Below are positions 48,801 through 57,405 of a stretch of DNA of 64,000 bases, piece after piece. The notes under the pieces are model-generated. The model did no database searches and was not told the origin of the DNA. It saw nothing but the letters and a program-made list of their open reading frames with translations. This stretch comes from Myxosarcina sp. GI1. GTDB taxonomy: Bacteria > Cyanobacteriota > Cyanobacteriia > Cyanobacteriales > Xenococcaceae. The position numbers and the translations under genes are program-made. Every line of letters starts with the position of its first letter. The stretch's first letter is position 1. Location of the stretch: NCBI RefSeq assembly GCF_000756305.1, contig NZ_JRFE01000007.1, forward strand, positions 63,421 to 127,420, in the 5' to 3' direction.

Positions 48801-48846
48801 AGTTTATAAAGGCGATCGGGGTTCTCAGTTGAGAGTATCTAATTAG
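45823..48846 (+). CDS. sbcC: exonuclease subunit SbcC (Rad50-like)
   Basis: A 1007-aa SMC-like ATPase that, with the nuclease SbcD, processes DNA hairpins and ends. Walker A is CGANGAGKSSLLEAITW near 31-47. The Q-loop region is INSAYLRQGRADEFMLRRP. Two long coiled coils flank the zinc hook CPLC near residue 498. The C-terminal signature TYSGGEAFRINFSVRLALAK and the D-loop Walker B LIVDEGFGTQD (near 948) are intact. sbcD is not adjacent, which is common in cyanobacteria. The gene marks the return to core sequence, with many HIP1 sites. Confidence 0.94.
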   Translation: MIPLQLTLKNFLSYRNTSLNFRGLHTACICGANGAGKSSLLEAITWAIWGKSRAATEDDVIHGGANNVRVDFDFIYNDRTYRIIRSRPRGRSSSLEFQVETESGRFRSLTAKGLKATQDEINACLKLDYDTFINSAYLRQGRADEFMLRRPSERKQILADLLKLDRYEELASQAKEIARDYKIKIEQTQQSLAPLETELAKRKEIEAQIEQGKQQITQLQKLQESDRARLQQIQAVEYQRQSWEQQIGVRENQYQNLVKDCDRATEDITGLQSKLEQLAKLLQRETEITKGYEQLLKWQTAEKDLSAKLDAHQQAQQQKQQLERQLVRQQNAIALQVSQIKTRIEAIEQQEGEIHKTVARSEEVAEAVAKLNKHRQRLQELDRIQQYVSPLLQQRNNLQTKIEREEARLYERLERLQTSAQQLALDIQTVPEKRDRLLTVDARIEDLDKKKVYQKRVEEKGNERKEFRSKLQENHRLYERQKHELQQKLEMLAIPDAACPLCQQELDRHHRDRVIDKTRKQQQEIEEQMWVIREQLTTSDRELQLLRQEYQQISREIVNYDSLQQQLGQLEAQLEATEEIYDKLQATKEEKDSLENSLRNGNYAVEFQTQIKQLDTQIKQLNYDEQTHALIRGEVNNLRWAEIKQAKIEDARSRQEKLDRQKPELLKQITELQTQLDKLPIDSEIQQQINDIERQIKELGYNRTIHQNILASLRQAQSWQFKHQELQQAKQEYPQLQKKLQELESLLRSRLQDKNTARQQLDNYIAQKNQIDDYRSEIQQLDLTIHQRRQQLDELISQSGRLQQTISQIDNLKTKYQEKGKQLKEYEKQFRIYQELTQAFGKNGIQALTIENVLPQLEAETNQILARLTGNQFHVQFLTQKASKNRSKKKTKLIDTLDILIADAGGTRPYETYSGGEAFRINFSVRLALAKLLAQRAGTALQMLIVDEGFGTQDAEGCERLVAAINAIASDFACILTVTHMPQFKEAFQTRIEVYKGDRGSQLRVSN

Positions 48847-48957
48847 CGTGAAATTGGTGGGATAAAGACCATAACCCACTAGATCGCCGAAACAGTAAAT
48901 CTTTTCGGCTTTTTGGCGATCGGGTAATTTTTTAGTTGTAGAAGCGATCGCCAACAT
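48841..48957 (-). pseudogene. fragment of a metallophosphoesterase gene
   Basis: A minus-strand frame reads AEKIYCFGDLVGYGLYPTNF, the second metal-binding motif region of calcineurin-like phosphoesterases of the CLGDLVGYGP type. Before it comes an unrelated start, and after about 39 residues the frame runs into sbcC in antisense. The first Asp-x-His motif and everything after the fragment are absent. A gene scrap, not a functional gene. Confidence 0.55.
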
Positions 48958-49253
48958 GAACTGGCTTCATCTTAATTGCTACAATCCCAAGCATAAAATA
49001 CTTCGGAAAAATCCAGTTTTTTAAAATTTGCCTATAAGATTCTAATTCAAAAGATAGTTAAATTTTCTACCTTGGCATATAAATCTTGATTAGATTAGTT
49101 ATCTTCTTCTAGACATTTTAATTAATGTTCAGATCGCATTACTTAAGTTCTGTAGTTTGGTTTAGCTGCGATCGCGCTTTCTGACCCATTAGAAAATCAA
49201 CTATCTTGTACCATTGAACTAAATAAAATTTAGCCGTTACCCTTATATAACCC
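48958..49253. other. intergenic upstream of the ArsR gene
   Basis: About 296 bp with one HIP1-type site and AT-rich sequence. It should hold the ArsR-family promoter. No clear operator seen. Confidence 0.35.
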
Positions 49254-49616
49254 GTGAGTAAAACCAAAGCAGACGATCTTTGTCAGGTAAGATGTTTCAA
49301 CACCGAGTTAGTTACGCAAATTCGCTCAACTTTACCTAATGAAGATACTTTAGAGGAAATGACGGTTATCTTTAATGCTTTGGCAGACCGATCGCGGGTT
49401 AAGATACTTTATGCCCTGAGAAACGGTGATGAGCTTTGTGTCTGCGATATTGCTGCCTTGTTAAATGTCAAGATCGCTACCGCTTCCCATCATTTGCGGA
49501 AAATGCGCGATCTGAAATTACTTAAATATCGTAATGACGGTAAATTAGCTTATTATTCCCTAAAAGATAGGCGTATAACTGATATTCTCAGCTACTCTTT
49601 GCGTGAGTTAATATAG
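49254..49616 (+). CDS. ArsR/SmtB-family metal-sensing repressor (CadC-like)
   Basis: A 120-aa winged-helix repressor. The core reads FNALADRSRVKILYALRNGD, then ELCVCDIAALLNVKIATASHH and LRKMRDLKLLKYRNDGKLAYYSL. The ELCVCD pair in helix 3 and the N-terminal DLCQVRC give four Cys in the CadC-type alpha-3N arrangement, suggesting Cd/Pb/Zn sensing. The C-terminal helix-5 zinc site of SmtB (His-containing) is absent. Start GTG at 49254. It lies 131 bp upstream of a CDF-like transporter whose promoter carries a matching palindrome. Confidence 0.88.
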   Translation: MSKTKADDLCQVRCFNTELVTQIRSTLPNEDTLEEMTVIFNALADRSRVKILYALRNGDELCVCDIAALLNVKIATASHHLRKMRDLKLLKYRNDGKLAYYSLKDRRITDILSYSLRELI

Positions 49617-49685
49617 CTTTTACTCAGTATGACTTGATTTTTCTCTATTTCGATAGTTTCAATGTAGCTTATATTCTAATGTTTT

Positions 49686-49738
49686 TTTGAACGTTTGAGA
49701 GATATCATAAATATTATTCAAACAATCATTTGAACGTT
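49686..49738. promoter_or_regulatory. probable ArsR-type operator/promoter of the transporter gene
   Basis: A direct repeat TTTGAACGTT occurs at 49686-49695 and 49729-49738, and a palindrome TTCAAA-N6-TTTGAA at 49717-49734. The layout resembles the imperfect A/T-rich palindromes bound by SmtB/CadC-type repressors. It lies immediately before the transporter ATG (49748). Confidence 0.6.
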
Positions 49739-49747
49739 AAAATAATA

Positions 49748-50359
49748 ATGGCAGAACACTGTTGTCAACACAAAGCAAAGGAATTAGAAAAGCTACAACA
49801 ACGCCAGAGTAAAGTGTTGTGGATTATTTTGATAATCAATGCGGTGATGTTCGTAGTAGAGTTTAGCGGGGGAATTAAAGCAGCCTCTTTATCTCTAACA
49901 GGTGATTCCTTAGATATGCTGGGCGATGCTTTAGTTTATGGCTGTAGCCTTTGTGTCATTCAAAAAGGTAAAAAAGCCCAGGCGCGATCGGCTATACTCA
50001 AAGGCGGTATTATGTTTCTTACGGCGATCGCTGTATTTGCCAGAGCTACCTGTCAATTGTTTGCTCAAACTGTCCCTACAGTTGGTTTGATGAGCGAGAT
50101 CGGTATTTTAGCTTTAGTAGCTAACCTAATCTGCTTTTTACTGCTGATTCGTCACCGTAACGACAATATTAATATGTCTTCAGTTTGGCTGTGTTCACGT
50201 AACGACATTATTGCCAATACCTCAGTGTTAATAACTGCTGGCTTAGTTTTACTAACTGGTTCGTTTTTGCCAGATTTCATTTTAGGGCTATTACTCACTG
50301 TGGTTTTTGCCCAATCTGCGGGAAAAGTTCTCCAAAAAGCAAGAGCAGAATTAGTTTAA
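49748..50359 (+). CDS. short CDF-like cation transporter
   Basis: About 203 aa from ATG 49748; the in-frame TTG 49730 overlaps the operator and is unlikely to be the start. Six hydrophobic segments. The N-terminus carries MAEHCCQHK, a Cys-Cys-His cluster. The second helix has the CDF-like GDSLDMLGDAL and the fifth has RNDIIANTSVL, which replaces the usual HxxxD with polar residues. The cytoplasmic C-terminal domain of typical CDF exporters is missing. It probably exports Zn or Cd under control of the upstream ArsR repressor (inference from motif and context). Confidence 0.78.
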   Translation: MAEHCCQHKAKELEKLQQRQSKVLWIILIINAVMFVVEFSGGIKAASLSLTGDSLDMLGDALVYGCSLCVIQKGKKAQARSAILKGGIMFLTAIAVFARATCQLFAQTVPTVGLMSEIGILALVANLICFLLLIRHRNDNINMSSVWLCSRNDIIANTSVLITAGLVLLTGSFLPDFILGLLLTVVFAQSAGKVLQKARAELV

Positions 50360-50413
50360 ATCAATATTGCGATCGTGTACCTTAAGATAAATTGATTATT
50401 ATCTTAGCAGAGA

Positions 50414-51061
50414 TTATTTAATTATTTCGCCTTCTTCTCCTAATTCGGGATAGGGTTTTCCTTGTTGGCGATACATCGCTGCTAGTTCTGGATAACCCCA
50501 CTCAAAAATTGCCTTTTGGTAAATTTGGCGATCGAGACGAACTTTATTGTATAAACCTGCTGCCAATCTCTGACGTTGAGCTTCAAACAATATTACGGCA
50601 GCAGCTACCGAGACATTAAGGGACTGTACCATACCTAACATGGGAATTACTAAATGTCCGTCGGCTAAATTGGCAGCAGTCTCAGTTACGCCCCATCTTT
50701 CCGTACCCATTAAAATTGCCGTATGTTGAGTATAGTCTACCTGGCGATAGTCGATCGCCTTGTCGCTAAAGTGAGCGGCATAAACTGCGTGTCCCGACTG
50801 CTGTAACCGAGAGATCGCCGTTTTGATATCGGGATGCACCTGCAAACCAACCCATTTTTCACTTCCCTGAGCGACTTGAGAATAGGTAGGCATTTCGCTA
50901 TGGCGATTGACAGCATGAACCTCAAAAACTCCTACCGCATCGCAGGTACGAATAATTGCCGAAAAGTTATGGGGTTTGTGAACGTCTTCGGTCAAAATTG
51001 TTAAATCTGGCTGTCGGCGGTCTAAAACTTGTTTTATTCTTTGATAGCGTCTGGGAATCAT
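50414..51061 (-). CDS. trmH: tRNA (guanosine-18-2'-O)-methyltransferase TrmH
   Basis: A 215-aa SPOUT-family 2'-O-methyltransferase for G18 of tRNA. The N-terminal RNA-binding arm includes LTEDVHKPHNFSAIIRTCDA. The trefoil-knot SAM site shows ILMGTERWGVTE, IPMLGMVQSLNVSVAAAVIL and a C-terminal extension with WGYPELAAMYRQQGKPYP, typical of TrmH. ATG at 51061. Same strand as the downstream DnaJ gene but separated by about 170 bp containing a tandem GTAGAAA-like repeat. Confidence 0.94.
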   Translation of the reverse strand: MIPRRYQRIKQVLDRRQPDLTILTEDVHKPHNFSAIIRTCDAVGVFEVHAVNRHSEMPTYSQVAQGSEKWVGLQVHPDIKTAISRLQQSGHAVYAAHFSDKAIDYRQVDYTQHTAILMGTERWGVTETAANLADGHLVIPMLGMVQSLNVSVAAAVILFEAQRQRLAAGLYNKVRLDRQIYQKAIFEWGYPELAAMYRQQGKPYPELGEEGEIIK

Positions 51062-51062
51062 G

Positions 51063-51097
51063 AAAAAGTAGGAAGTAAAAAGTAGAAAGTAGAAAGT
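51063..51097. repeat. AAAGTAGAAAGTAG simple repeat
   Basis: Four to five copies of (A)AAAGTAG(A/G) units, of the sort seen as short intergenic repeats in cyanobacteria. A related but shorter run is at about 16084-16104. Confidence 0.5.
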
Positions 51098-51229
51098 ATC
51101 GTTATTTCAAATAAAAACGAAACATTTTTTTTGGCTGGAAGACTTTTATAGCAAAAAGAGATTGTTTCACTCTAAATTAAAATGACTATATATCTTTCTT
51201 CTCTGCTTCCTTGGCTATGAATTTCAACT

Positions 51230-52159
51230 TCAAAACCGTAAGTTTTTGATTATATTCTGACGGGGATTAAACTGCTCTAATTCTCTCAATTGTTCGTATA
51301 GTTCTCGTTCGGCTTCGCTTATTTCTTTAGGAGCGACAATTTGCAGTTCGACCAACTGATCGCCACGAGCATTACCATTAAATGATTCGGGGCGATCGCC
51401 AGAGCGTTCGAGATAGCCTTTGTTAGCCAAACGCAATCTTTGACCAGATCTTACGCCTTGGGGTACGGTTACTCTGACCAAACCATCGATAGTCGGTACT
51501 TCGATCGAGCTGCCCAAAACTGCTTCAGTAAGCGTAATCGGAACTTTACAATAAATATTTGCCCCCTGAACTTCAAAAAAAGGATGGCGGGCGACGGTAA
51601 TTTTGAGATAGAGATTGCCCCCTTCAATACCCTGACCTTTAAGCCTGATTCTCTGTCCGTCTACCATTCCAGGAGGCATAGCTACTTCTAGCGATCGCCC
51701 ATCTTCGAGCCGAATTTTTTCTTTACCGCCACGATATGCCCGATCTAAAGGTAAAGTCAGTTTGGCTTCGATGTCGCGGCGTGTGGGAGTAACGACTCTC
51801 TCTCTTCTAGTAGTTCCAGGACGATAAAAATCATCCTCTACCCTAACGCCAGAACGCTCCGCTGTAGCGGCTCTCGCCCCAGCACGATTGTTGCGAGTAA
51901 AGTTATTTACCGATGCATTGTTATTTCTACCACCGATACCTTTTTTAAACCGTTGGTCGTATTGAACCCTTCTAGTCTGGTCGGAAAGAATTTCGTACGC
52001 CTCGTTAATGTCTTTAAATTTTTCTTCCGCTGCTTTATTTCCTGGATTGGCATCGGGATGATAGCGTCTTGCTAGGGTACGATAAGCCTTTTTAATCTCT
52101 ATGCTTGAAGCATTCTTGCTAACGCCCAAAATTTCATAATAGTTCCGCACGTTTGGCAT
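51230..52159 (-). CDS. dnaJ: DnaJ-type co-chaperone (CbpA-like)
   Basis: A 309-aa J-domain protein. The J-domain includes the catalytic HPD in RRYHPDANPGN. A Gly/Ser/Asn-rich linker follows, then the two C-terminal substrate-binding beta-domains (LPLDRAYRGGKEKIRLEDG, TLTEAVLGSSIEVPTIDG). It has no Cys-rich zinc domain, so it is of the CbpA/DnaJ class without zinc fingers. It is downstream of dnaK on the same strand with a 160-bp gap. In Synechocystis the dnaK3 and dnaJ pair is arranged like this. Confidence 0.93.
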   Translation of the reverse strand: MPNVRNYYEILGVSKNASSIEIKKAYRTLARRYHPDANPGNKAAEEKFKDINEAYEILSDQTRRVQYDQRFKKGIGGRNNNASVNNFTRNNRAGARAATAERSGVRVEDDFYRPGTTRRERVVTPTRRDIEAKLTLPLDRAYRGGKEKIRLEDGRSLEVAMPPGMVDGQRIRLKGQGIEGGNLYLKITVARHPFFEVQGANIYCKVPITLTEAVLGSSIEVPTIDGLVRVTVPQGVRSGQRLRLANKGYLERSGDRPESFNGNARGDQLVELQIVAPKEISEAERELYEQLRELEQFNPRQNIIKNLRF

Positions 52160-52321
52160 CAGTTAATTATCAGTTACTTTTACAATGAGCAATTATCAAT
52201 TATCTATCTAATATTTTTCGCTGACTATTAATTATTCATCGAGCAGCAATGCCGAGGTTTTTTCGCCATCTCTAGACGACCGCTCGACATATTAAACGCT
52301 CGTTCTTTAAATGTTCGTAGT

Positions 52322-54685
52322 TTAGAACCATTCATCATCATCTTCATCCCAATCATTTTCATAGGGAATATTTTGCGGGCGGTTGCGATTGTTGTAGTAG
52401 CGGTTTGTGGAACTATCGTCAGGGGCAGTTCTCGAACCAGGTACATCGCGGCGATTATAATTAGGATTGTTGCCGCTATAGCCATTGGAAGAACGAGGAG
52501 TGCTGCGGCGATCGCCTTTGGCGGTACGCGGAGCGTAATCGCGTTCGGCATAATCATCATAACCTCTCGCAGGACGGCTTTGTGGCTCCCGATAAGGTTC
52601 GTTGTCGTATCCACGACGGGGTTGGTTGGGAGGTAGATCGTCCCATTCGTCATAACCTCCCTGACGGGGTCGCTCCCGAGGAGGATTATCGCGGTAGCCA
52701 TCGTAACCCGTATAGCCGCGATCGACTGGTTCGGGAGGATAGCCGCCATAACCATTGCGGTAGTCAGGACGACGGGGATCGTAAGAATAATCCTCGATAA
52801 CTTTATCGTCGTCACCTAAGAAAGTCTTACGAAGCGAGCCAAAGAAATCGTCGTCTTCTTCATCTTCGTATTGCAGTCTTACTTCGCGATTGAGTTCGTA
52901 AAGTACATCTTGTAAATCGGCTTGGGAGCGATCTAAACCCCGTTCGTCATTTTGTTCGAGGCTTTTGAGAATTTCTTCACACAGTACATCGATGCGACGG
53001 CGATAGTAGCCAGCAAACTGACTGCCAAAATCGAGAGTAACTTCTTTGAGTTTGCGTTGGGCGCGATCGGTCAAAGATCTGGCGCGATTGCGTTTTTCTA
53101 CCCGTTCTCTACGGGCGCGGTCTTCATCGGCAAACTGTTCGGCTTCGCCAATCATGCGGTTTATTTCGGCTTCGCTGAGGGTTGAGGCTCCTGAAACCGT
53201 AATTCCCTGTTCTCTGCCAGTAGTTTTATCTCTCGCAGTTACCTGTAAGATCCCGTTAGCATCGATATCAAAAGACACCTGAATTTGCGGTATACCTCTA
53301 GGGGCGGGGGGAATTCCCGTAAGTTTGAATCGTCCCAAAGATTTGTTACCTGCCGCCATTTCCCGTTCTCCCTGAAGGACGTGTACCTCTACCATGGTTT
53401 GGTTGTTTTCACCTGTAGAAAAGACATCGCCGCGCCTTACGGGAATTGTAGTATTACGGGGTAGAAGCTTTTTCATTAAGCCGCCAATGGTTTCGAGTCC
53501 TAAAGATAGAGGAGTGACATCTAACAATAAGATGTCTTTGACTTCGTTGGTAATAATTCCCGACTGAATTGCCGCGCCGATGGCTACTACCTCATCGGGG
53601 TTAACATTTTGATTGGGTTCGAGATCGATATAGCTGCGGACGAGATCCTGCACCATTGGAATGCGGGTCGAACCGCCGACTAAAACCACTTCATCAATTT
53701 GCATTGGTCCAATACCCGCATCGGAAATAGCGCGTTTGAGAGGACGACGCAGACGGCTGACCAAATCGCCGCATAGTTCTTCAAATTTTGCCCTGGTCAG
53801 TCTGGTTTCAATGTGTTTGGGTCCCGATTCGGTAGCGGTAATAAAAGGTAGATTGATATCGGTAACTGCCACACCTGAAAGTTCGATTTTGGCTTTTTCT
53901 GCGGCTTCGGTCAGTCTCTGTAGTGCCTGACGATCGCTCTTGCGTAAATCTACACCTTCTTGTTGCTGAAATTCGTCTGCCAGCCAATTAACAATGCGGC
54001 GATCGAAGTCGTTACCGCCTAGTTGAGTATCGCCACTAGTAGCTTTAACTTCAAACACTCCATCGCCAATATCTAAAATCGTGACATCAAAGGTTCCGCC
54101 ACCGAGGTCGAAAACCATGATTGTTTGGGCGCGTCGTTGCTCCAAGCCATAAGCTAAAGCTGCGGCAGTTGGTTCGTTGATAATTCGCAGCACTTCTAGC
54201 CCTGCTATTCTCCCCGCATCTCTAGTTGCCTGACGTTGAGAATCATTAAAATAAGCAGGTACGGTAATTACCGCTCCCGTAACCGCCTCTCCCAAATAGC
54301 GTTCGGCTTCTTCGGCTAACTTACGTAAAATCATCGCCGAAATTTCCTCTGGAGCAAATTCTTTTTTGAGACGAGGACAGCGAATTTTGATATTGCCTAG
54401 TTCGTCAGGACGAATCGTATAGGGAACCTGTTTTGATTCTGGCTGAAGTTCGCTGTACTGACGACCCATATATCTTTTCACGCCATAAAAAGTATTTTGC
54501 GGATTTAATACCGCTTGTCGTCTGGCTAACTGTCCGACTACCAATTCTCCATTTTTATTAAATCCAATGGTAGAAGGAGTAGTTCTCATTCCTTCGGCAT
54601 TGGCAATTACTACTGGCTTTCCGCCTTCCATTACGGCTACTACGGAGTTGGTCGTTCCCAAATCTATGCCGACTACTTTTCCCAT
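52322..54685 (-). CDS. dnaK: DnaK chaperone with long disordered tail (DnaK3-like)
   Basis: A 787-aa Hsp70. The ATPase domain carries [26 protein letters not shown] and [19 protein letters not shown]. The substrate-binding domain follows. From about residue 630 the tail is a long Arg/Tyr/Asp/Pro/Gly-rich sequence with repeated GYD, YGGY and PR elements, ending in DEDDDEWF. This long tail, and the DnaJ gene downstream, match cyanobacterial DnaK3, a thylakoid-linked form (established for Synechocystis; for this gene an inference). ATG at 54685. Confidence 0.95.
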   Translation of the reverse strand: MGKVVGIDLGTTNSVVAVMEGGKPVVIANAEGMRTTPSTIGFNKNGELVVGQLARRQAVLNPQNTFYGVKRYMGRQYSELQPESKQVPYTIRPDELGNIKIRCPRLKKEFAPEEISAMILRKLAEEAERYLGEAVTGAVITVPAYFNDSQRQATRDAGRIAGLEVLRIINEPTAAALAYGLEQRRAQTIMVFDLGGGTFDVTILDIGDGVFEVKATSGDTQLGGNDFDRRIVNWLADEFQQQEGVDLRKSDRQALQRLTEAAEKAKIELSGVAVTDINLPFITATESGPKHIETRLTRAKFEELCGDLVSRLRRPLKRAISDAGIGPMQIDEVVLVGGSTRIPMVQDLVRSYIDLEPNQNVNPDEVVAIGAAIQSGIITNEVKDILLLDVTPLSLGLETIGGLMKKLLPRNTTIPVRRGDVFSTGENNQTMVEVHVLQGEREMAAGNKSLGRFKLTGIPPAPRGIPQIQVSFDIDANGILQVTARDKTTGREQGITVSGASTLSEAEINRMIGEAEQFADEDRARRERVEKRNRARSLTDRAQRKLKEVTLDFGSQFAGYYRRRIDVLCEEILKSLEQNDERGLDRSQADLQDVLYELNREVRLQYEDEEDDDFFGSLRKTFLGDDDKVIEDYSYDPRRPDYRNGYGGYPPEPVDRGYTGYDGYRDNPPRERPRQGGYDEWDDLPPNQPRRGYDNEPYREPQSRPARGYDDYAERDYAPRTAKGDRRSTPRSSNGYSGNNPNYNRRDVPGSRTAPDDSSTNRYYNNRNRPQNIPYENDWDEDDDEWF

Positions 54686-54924
54686 GCGTACTCCGATCTC
54701 CTAGAATCGTTCCCCAAGCTTTTTGACTACTGTACTACAAACTATATAGATGGGTACAAAAGGCTTTTAATTTAAAAATCCTTATTTGTCCCTGAGTTCG
54801 ATACCATAAATTGGCTCGTTTGTTCTCTCTAGTTTATCTTACCGAACCGATAAGGCATGTTTTAAATTGGAAGCGAGTCTTTTAACTGTCGCGATAAGCT
54901 ACGATCGCCAGCACTAACATCAGT

Positions 54925-55524
54925 TTACGTATAAAATCTAGCGATATCCTCTAATCCATTGGCTTTAAAGCCATCGCCAATTGCTGCCAATTTCCATTCA
55001 TTGTTGTGGCGATAGACTTCGGCTAAAATCATTCCCGTCATACCCGCATATTCGCTTCCCGATAAATTGTAACGAGCGAGTTCTTTGTTGTTGGCGCGAT
55101 CGACCAGGCGAACAAAAGCATTGTTAACCTGACTAAAATCCTGCTGGCGTTGGGCGCACTTATAGATATTGATAACAAACACCAAATAAGAAATATCGGC
55201 AGGAATTAGAGGCAGATTTAAGTTAATCACCTCATCATCTCCTTCACCCGCGCCTGTTAAATTATCACCCTGATGGGCGATCGCATCGCTGGTATGTCTG
55301 AGATTGCCAAAATAAATGACGTTTTTAATATCGGTTAATTTTTTATCGGCATTGAGGCAGAAAACCGAAGAGTCGAGATCGAAATTGCGATCGCCTTTTA
55401 AACTACCAAACAAACCGCCAGATTTGGCAGCGACATCCCAACCCAAACCACACATAATTTGTTTTAAACCAGGTGCTTCCTTAGTTAGAGAAATTCGCTG
55501 TCCCTTTTTTAAAGAAATTGCCAT
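54925..55524 (-). CDS. terD: TerD-family stress protein
   Basis: A 199-aa TerD-domain protein. It begins with the typical MAISLKKGQRISLTKEAPG. The Ca2+-binding acidic motif is NLTGAGEGDDEVINL and the later LARYNLSGSEYAGMTGMI is present. The Ter family (tellurite/stress-resistance) binds calcium and is found in cyanobacteria in clusters. It lies just downstream of a second terD on the same strand, 42 bp apart, so it is probably one operon. Confidence 0.92.
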   Translation of the reverse strand: MAISLKKGQRISLTKEAPGLKQIMCGLGWDVAAKSGGLFGSLKGDRNFDLDSSVFCLNADKKLTDIKNVIYFGNLRHTSDAIAHQGDNLTGAGEGDDEVINLNLPLIPADISYLVFVINIYKCAQRQQDFSQVNNAFVRLVDRANNKELARYNLSGSEYAGMTGMILAEVYRHNNEWKLAAIGDGFKANGLEDIARFYT

Positions 55525-55566
55525 AATTAATAATTTTTGCGATTTAACTAAAATATTTTCGTGCCA

Positions 55567-56145
55567 CTAACTTTGATAGCGGTCTAACAAAGCTTGCAAA
55601 CCACCTTCATATCCCGCACCAACCGCATTCATTCGCCATTCTCCATCTTTGCGATATAGTTCTGCCATAATTAAAGCCGTCTCGGTAGAGAAATCTTCTG
55701 TCAGGTCGTAACGAATAACTTCTTTTTCATCGGCACCATTAACTACGCGAACGAAAGCGTTTTGCACCTGACCGAAGTTTTGCTTGCGCTGTTCGGCTTC
55801 GTGGATGGTAACGGCAATGACCATTTTAGCTACATCGCTAGGAACGGTTTTTAAATTAATATCAATAATTTCATCATCACCTTCGCCAGCACCAGTACGA
55901 TTGTCTCCACGCTGCTGTACCGATTGTTCTGGGTCGGGACTATTTAAATTGTTGTAGAAAATAAAGTGATTGTCAGAAATTAGCTTCTCATTGCTACCGA
56001 GCATAAACACAGAAGCATCGATATCAAAATCCGCACCAGTATCGGTAGCGTTAATATCCCATCCCAGGCCAACAAAAATTTCAATTAGTCCTGGAGCAAC
56101 TTTTTCTAAAGATATTCGTTGCCCTTTGCTCAAATTTACAGCCAT
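55567..56145 (-). CDS. terD: TerD-family stress protein, second paralogue
   Basis: About 192 aa from ATG 56145, which has a strong SD (AGGAGAAAT, 56146-56160 region) before it. The open extension to 56202 gives a sequence unlike the family start. The MAVNLSKGQRISLEKVAPG opening, NRTGAGEGDDEIIDINLK and a Ca-binding pattern mark it as TerD. It has a shorter insert than the downstream copy. First gene of the two-gene terD pair. Confidence 0.92.
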   Translation of the reverse strand: MAVNLSKGQRISLEKVAPGLIEIFVGLGWDINATDTGADFDIDASVFMLGSNEKLISDNHFIFYNNLNSPDPEQSVQQRGDNRTGAGEGDDEIIDINLKTVPSDVAKMVIAVTIHEAEQRKQNFGQVQNAFVRVVNGADEKEVIRYDLTEDFSTETALIMAELYRKDGEWRMNAVGAGYEGGLQALLDRYQS

Positions 56146-56346
56146 AATTAAATTTCTCCTAATATAAAATATGTTGCGATCGATACGGCAGCTTGAGAAC
56201 AAGCCAATTATGCTGCCAGTCTAGCAAACAAGGTACAGGAAGTAGAAGTAAGAGTAAATTAGTCCGACAAATATCCCCCTGCTCCTCGCTCCAGGGCGCA
56301 CTTGCGCCAAATCGCCTCTATTAAAACAGATGAAGCGATGCCTCTT

Positions 56347-56859
56347 TCATCCTTCATAACCCTGTAAACTTTCTGGTTTAAACCGTCTTAAAATTGGTGT
56401 AGCTCTAACCCTTGAATCTTCAGAACCTTTTACTGCTACTAAATATTTACCTTCATCGAGCAGATTGGGATAGGAAAGCTCGTCGTCACCACCAAAATTG
56501 AATAAATTTAAGCCGACACCTCCTCCTACAAAAACACTGCCCATTGCGCCACCAATTGCGCCTAACATACCGCCGACTATATGATTTCCTGGATCTCCCG
56601 CCCAGTCGAGGTTATCCAAACCCGTAATTAGATTGAATAGATAGCCTCCTGCAAAACCAAAGGGAACTAGCCAATACGCCATATACATAGCGCGTTTTTT
56701 AGCTTGTTGCGTAGGATCGACCAACCCAAATTCCTCAGCAGTTTTATAACCCTTGCCTAAAATACTGATTTGCGAACGCTCGATTCCCGCCTGTTCTAAA
56801 GCCGTATAAGCTTCCTCAGCTTTAATGCGATCGCTTACAACAGCAATCAAATAATTCAT
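56347..56859 (-). CDS. glycine-zipper membrane protein of unknown function
   Basis: A 170-aa protein. It has an N-terminal alpha/beta half with an IAVVSDRIKAEEAYTALEQA region, then Gly-rich hydrophobic segments: YWLVPFGFAGGYLF and VGGMLGAIGGAMGSVFVGGG. It ends with a soluble tail. The layout resembles general-stress-type membrane proteins with a small ferredoxin-like N-terminal domain. The family has no established function. Confidence 0.7.
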   Translation of the reverse strand: MNYLIAVVSDRIKAEEAYTALEQAGIERSQISILGKGYKTAEEFGLVDPTQQAKKRAMYMAYWLVPFGFAGGYLFNLITGLDNLDWAGDPGNHIVGGMLGAIGGAMGSVFVGGGVGLNLFNFGGDDELSYPNLLDEGKYLVAVKGSEDSRVRATPILRRFKPESLQGYEG

Positions 56860-56986
56860 TGTATTTCAATGACAGTTGTTAATTTCCAAGAAAATTTTAT
56901 CGCGGATCGGGAACGACAACTGCCTTTTTCAGTTAGTTCGAGCAATGAGCAGTTACCAATTGACACTCATCATTGTTCGTTGTTCG

Positions 56987-57208
56987 TTAGCGAGGAAAAA
57001 TTTGATAGGTTCTAATTACCATTCCAGCCGAAATTTTATGGGAAAACTGTTCGATTTTTGCTAATTCTGACGAACGTTTGGGACTGTGATAGACACTTCC
57101 GATTGACAAACAACAGGCGATCGCTACCAGATTGGTTCTCAACAGGTTGCGTCTAAAAGCACTGTCTTGTTTGAGTTTTAAAATTTCCTGTAATAACTCG
57201 TGTATCAT
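56987..57208 (-). CDS. small hypothetical protein
   Basis: A 73-aa ORF with a Lys/Leu-rich N-terminal helix (MIHELLQEILKLKQDSAFRR), a short hydrophobic run VAIACCLSIG with two Cys, and a polar C-terminal part. Weak SD-like AGGGA adjoins the ATG at 57208. It overlaps a plus-strand frame of about 62 codons that looks less protein-like. The family is not recognised and it may not be a gene. Confidence 0.4.
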   Translation of the reverse strand: MIHELLQEILKLKQDSAFRRNLLRTNLVAIACCLSIGSVYHSPKRSSELAKIEQFSHKISAGMVIRTYQIFPR

Positions 57209-57405
57209 TCCCTACGATGCCAAAAATCAAATTCAGTCTTCATACCATTAAAACAATAGATAAGCCTGCATGTCTAACAAAAAATTTTTAGAGAACGCTA
57301 TTTGGACGCTCGTATTCGATATGAAATTCGAGCGGATTGTTACTGTCGATCTGCTTTATAAAAATTTTTTACCACTAATAACAAACAAAGGATTAGGATG
57401 TAAGG

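Noticed and set aside
52228..52815. 195-aa ORF with hydrophobic repeats, same strand as dnaK
   Set aside because: It lies in another frame of the dnaK tail, whose Arg/Tyr/Gly-rich codons create long open frames. It has no protein-family look and no own ribosome site.
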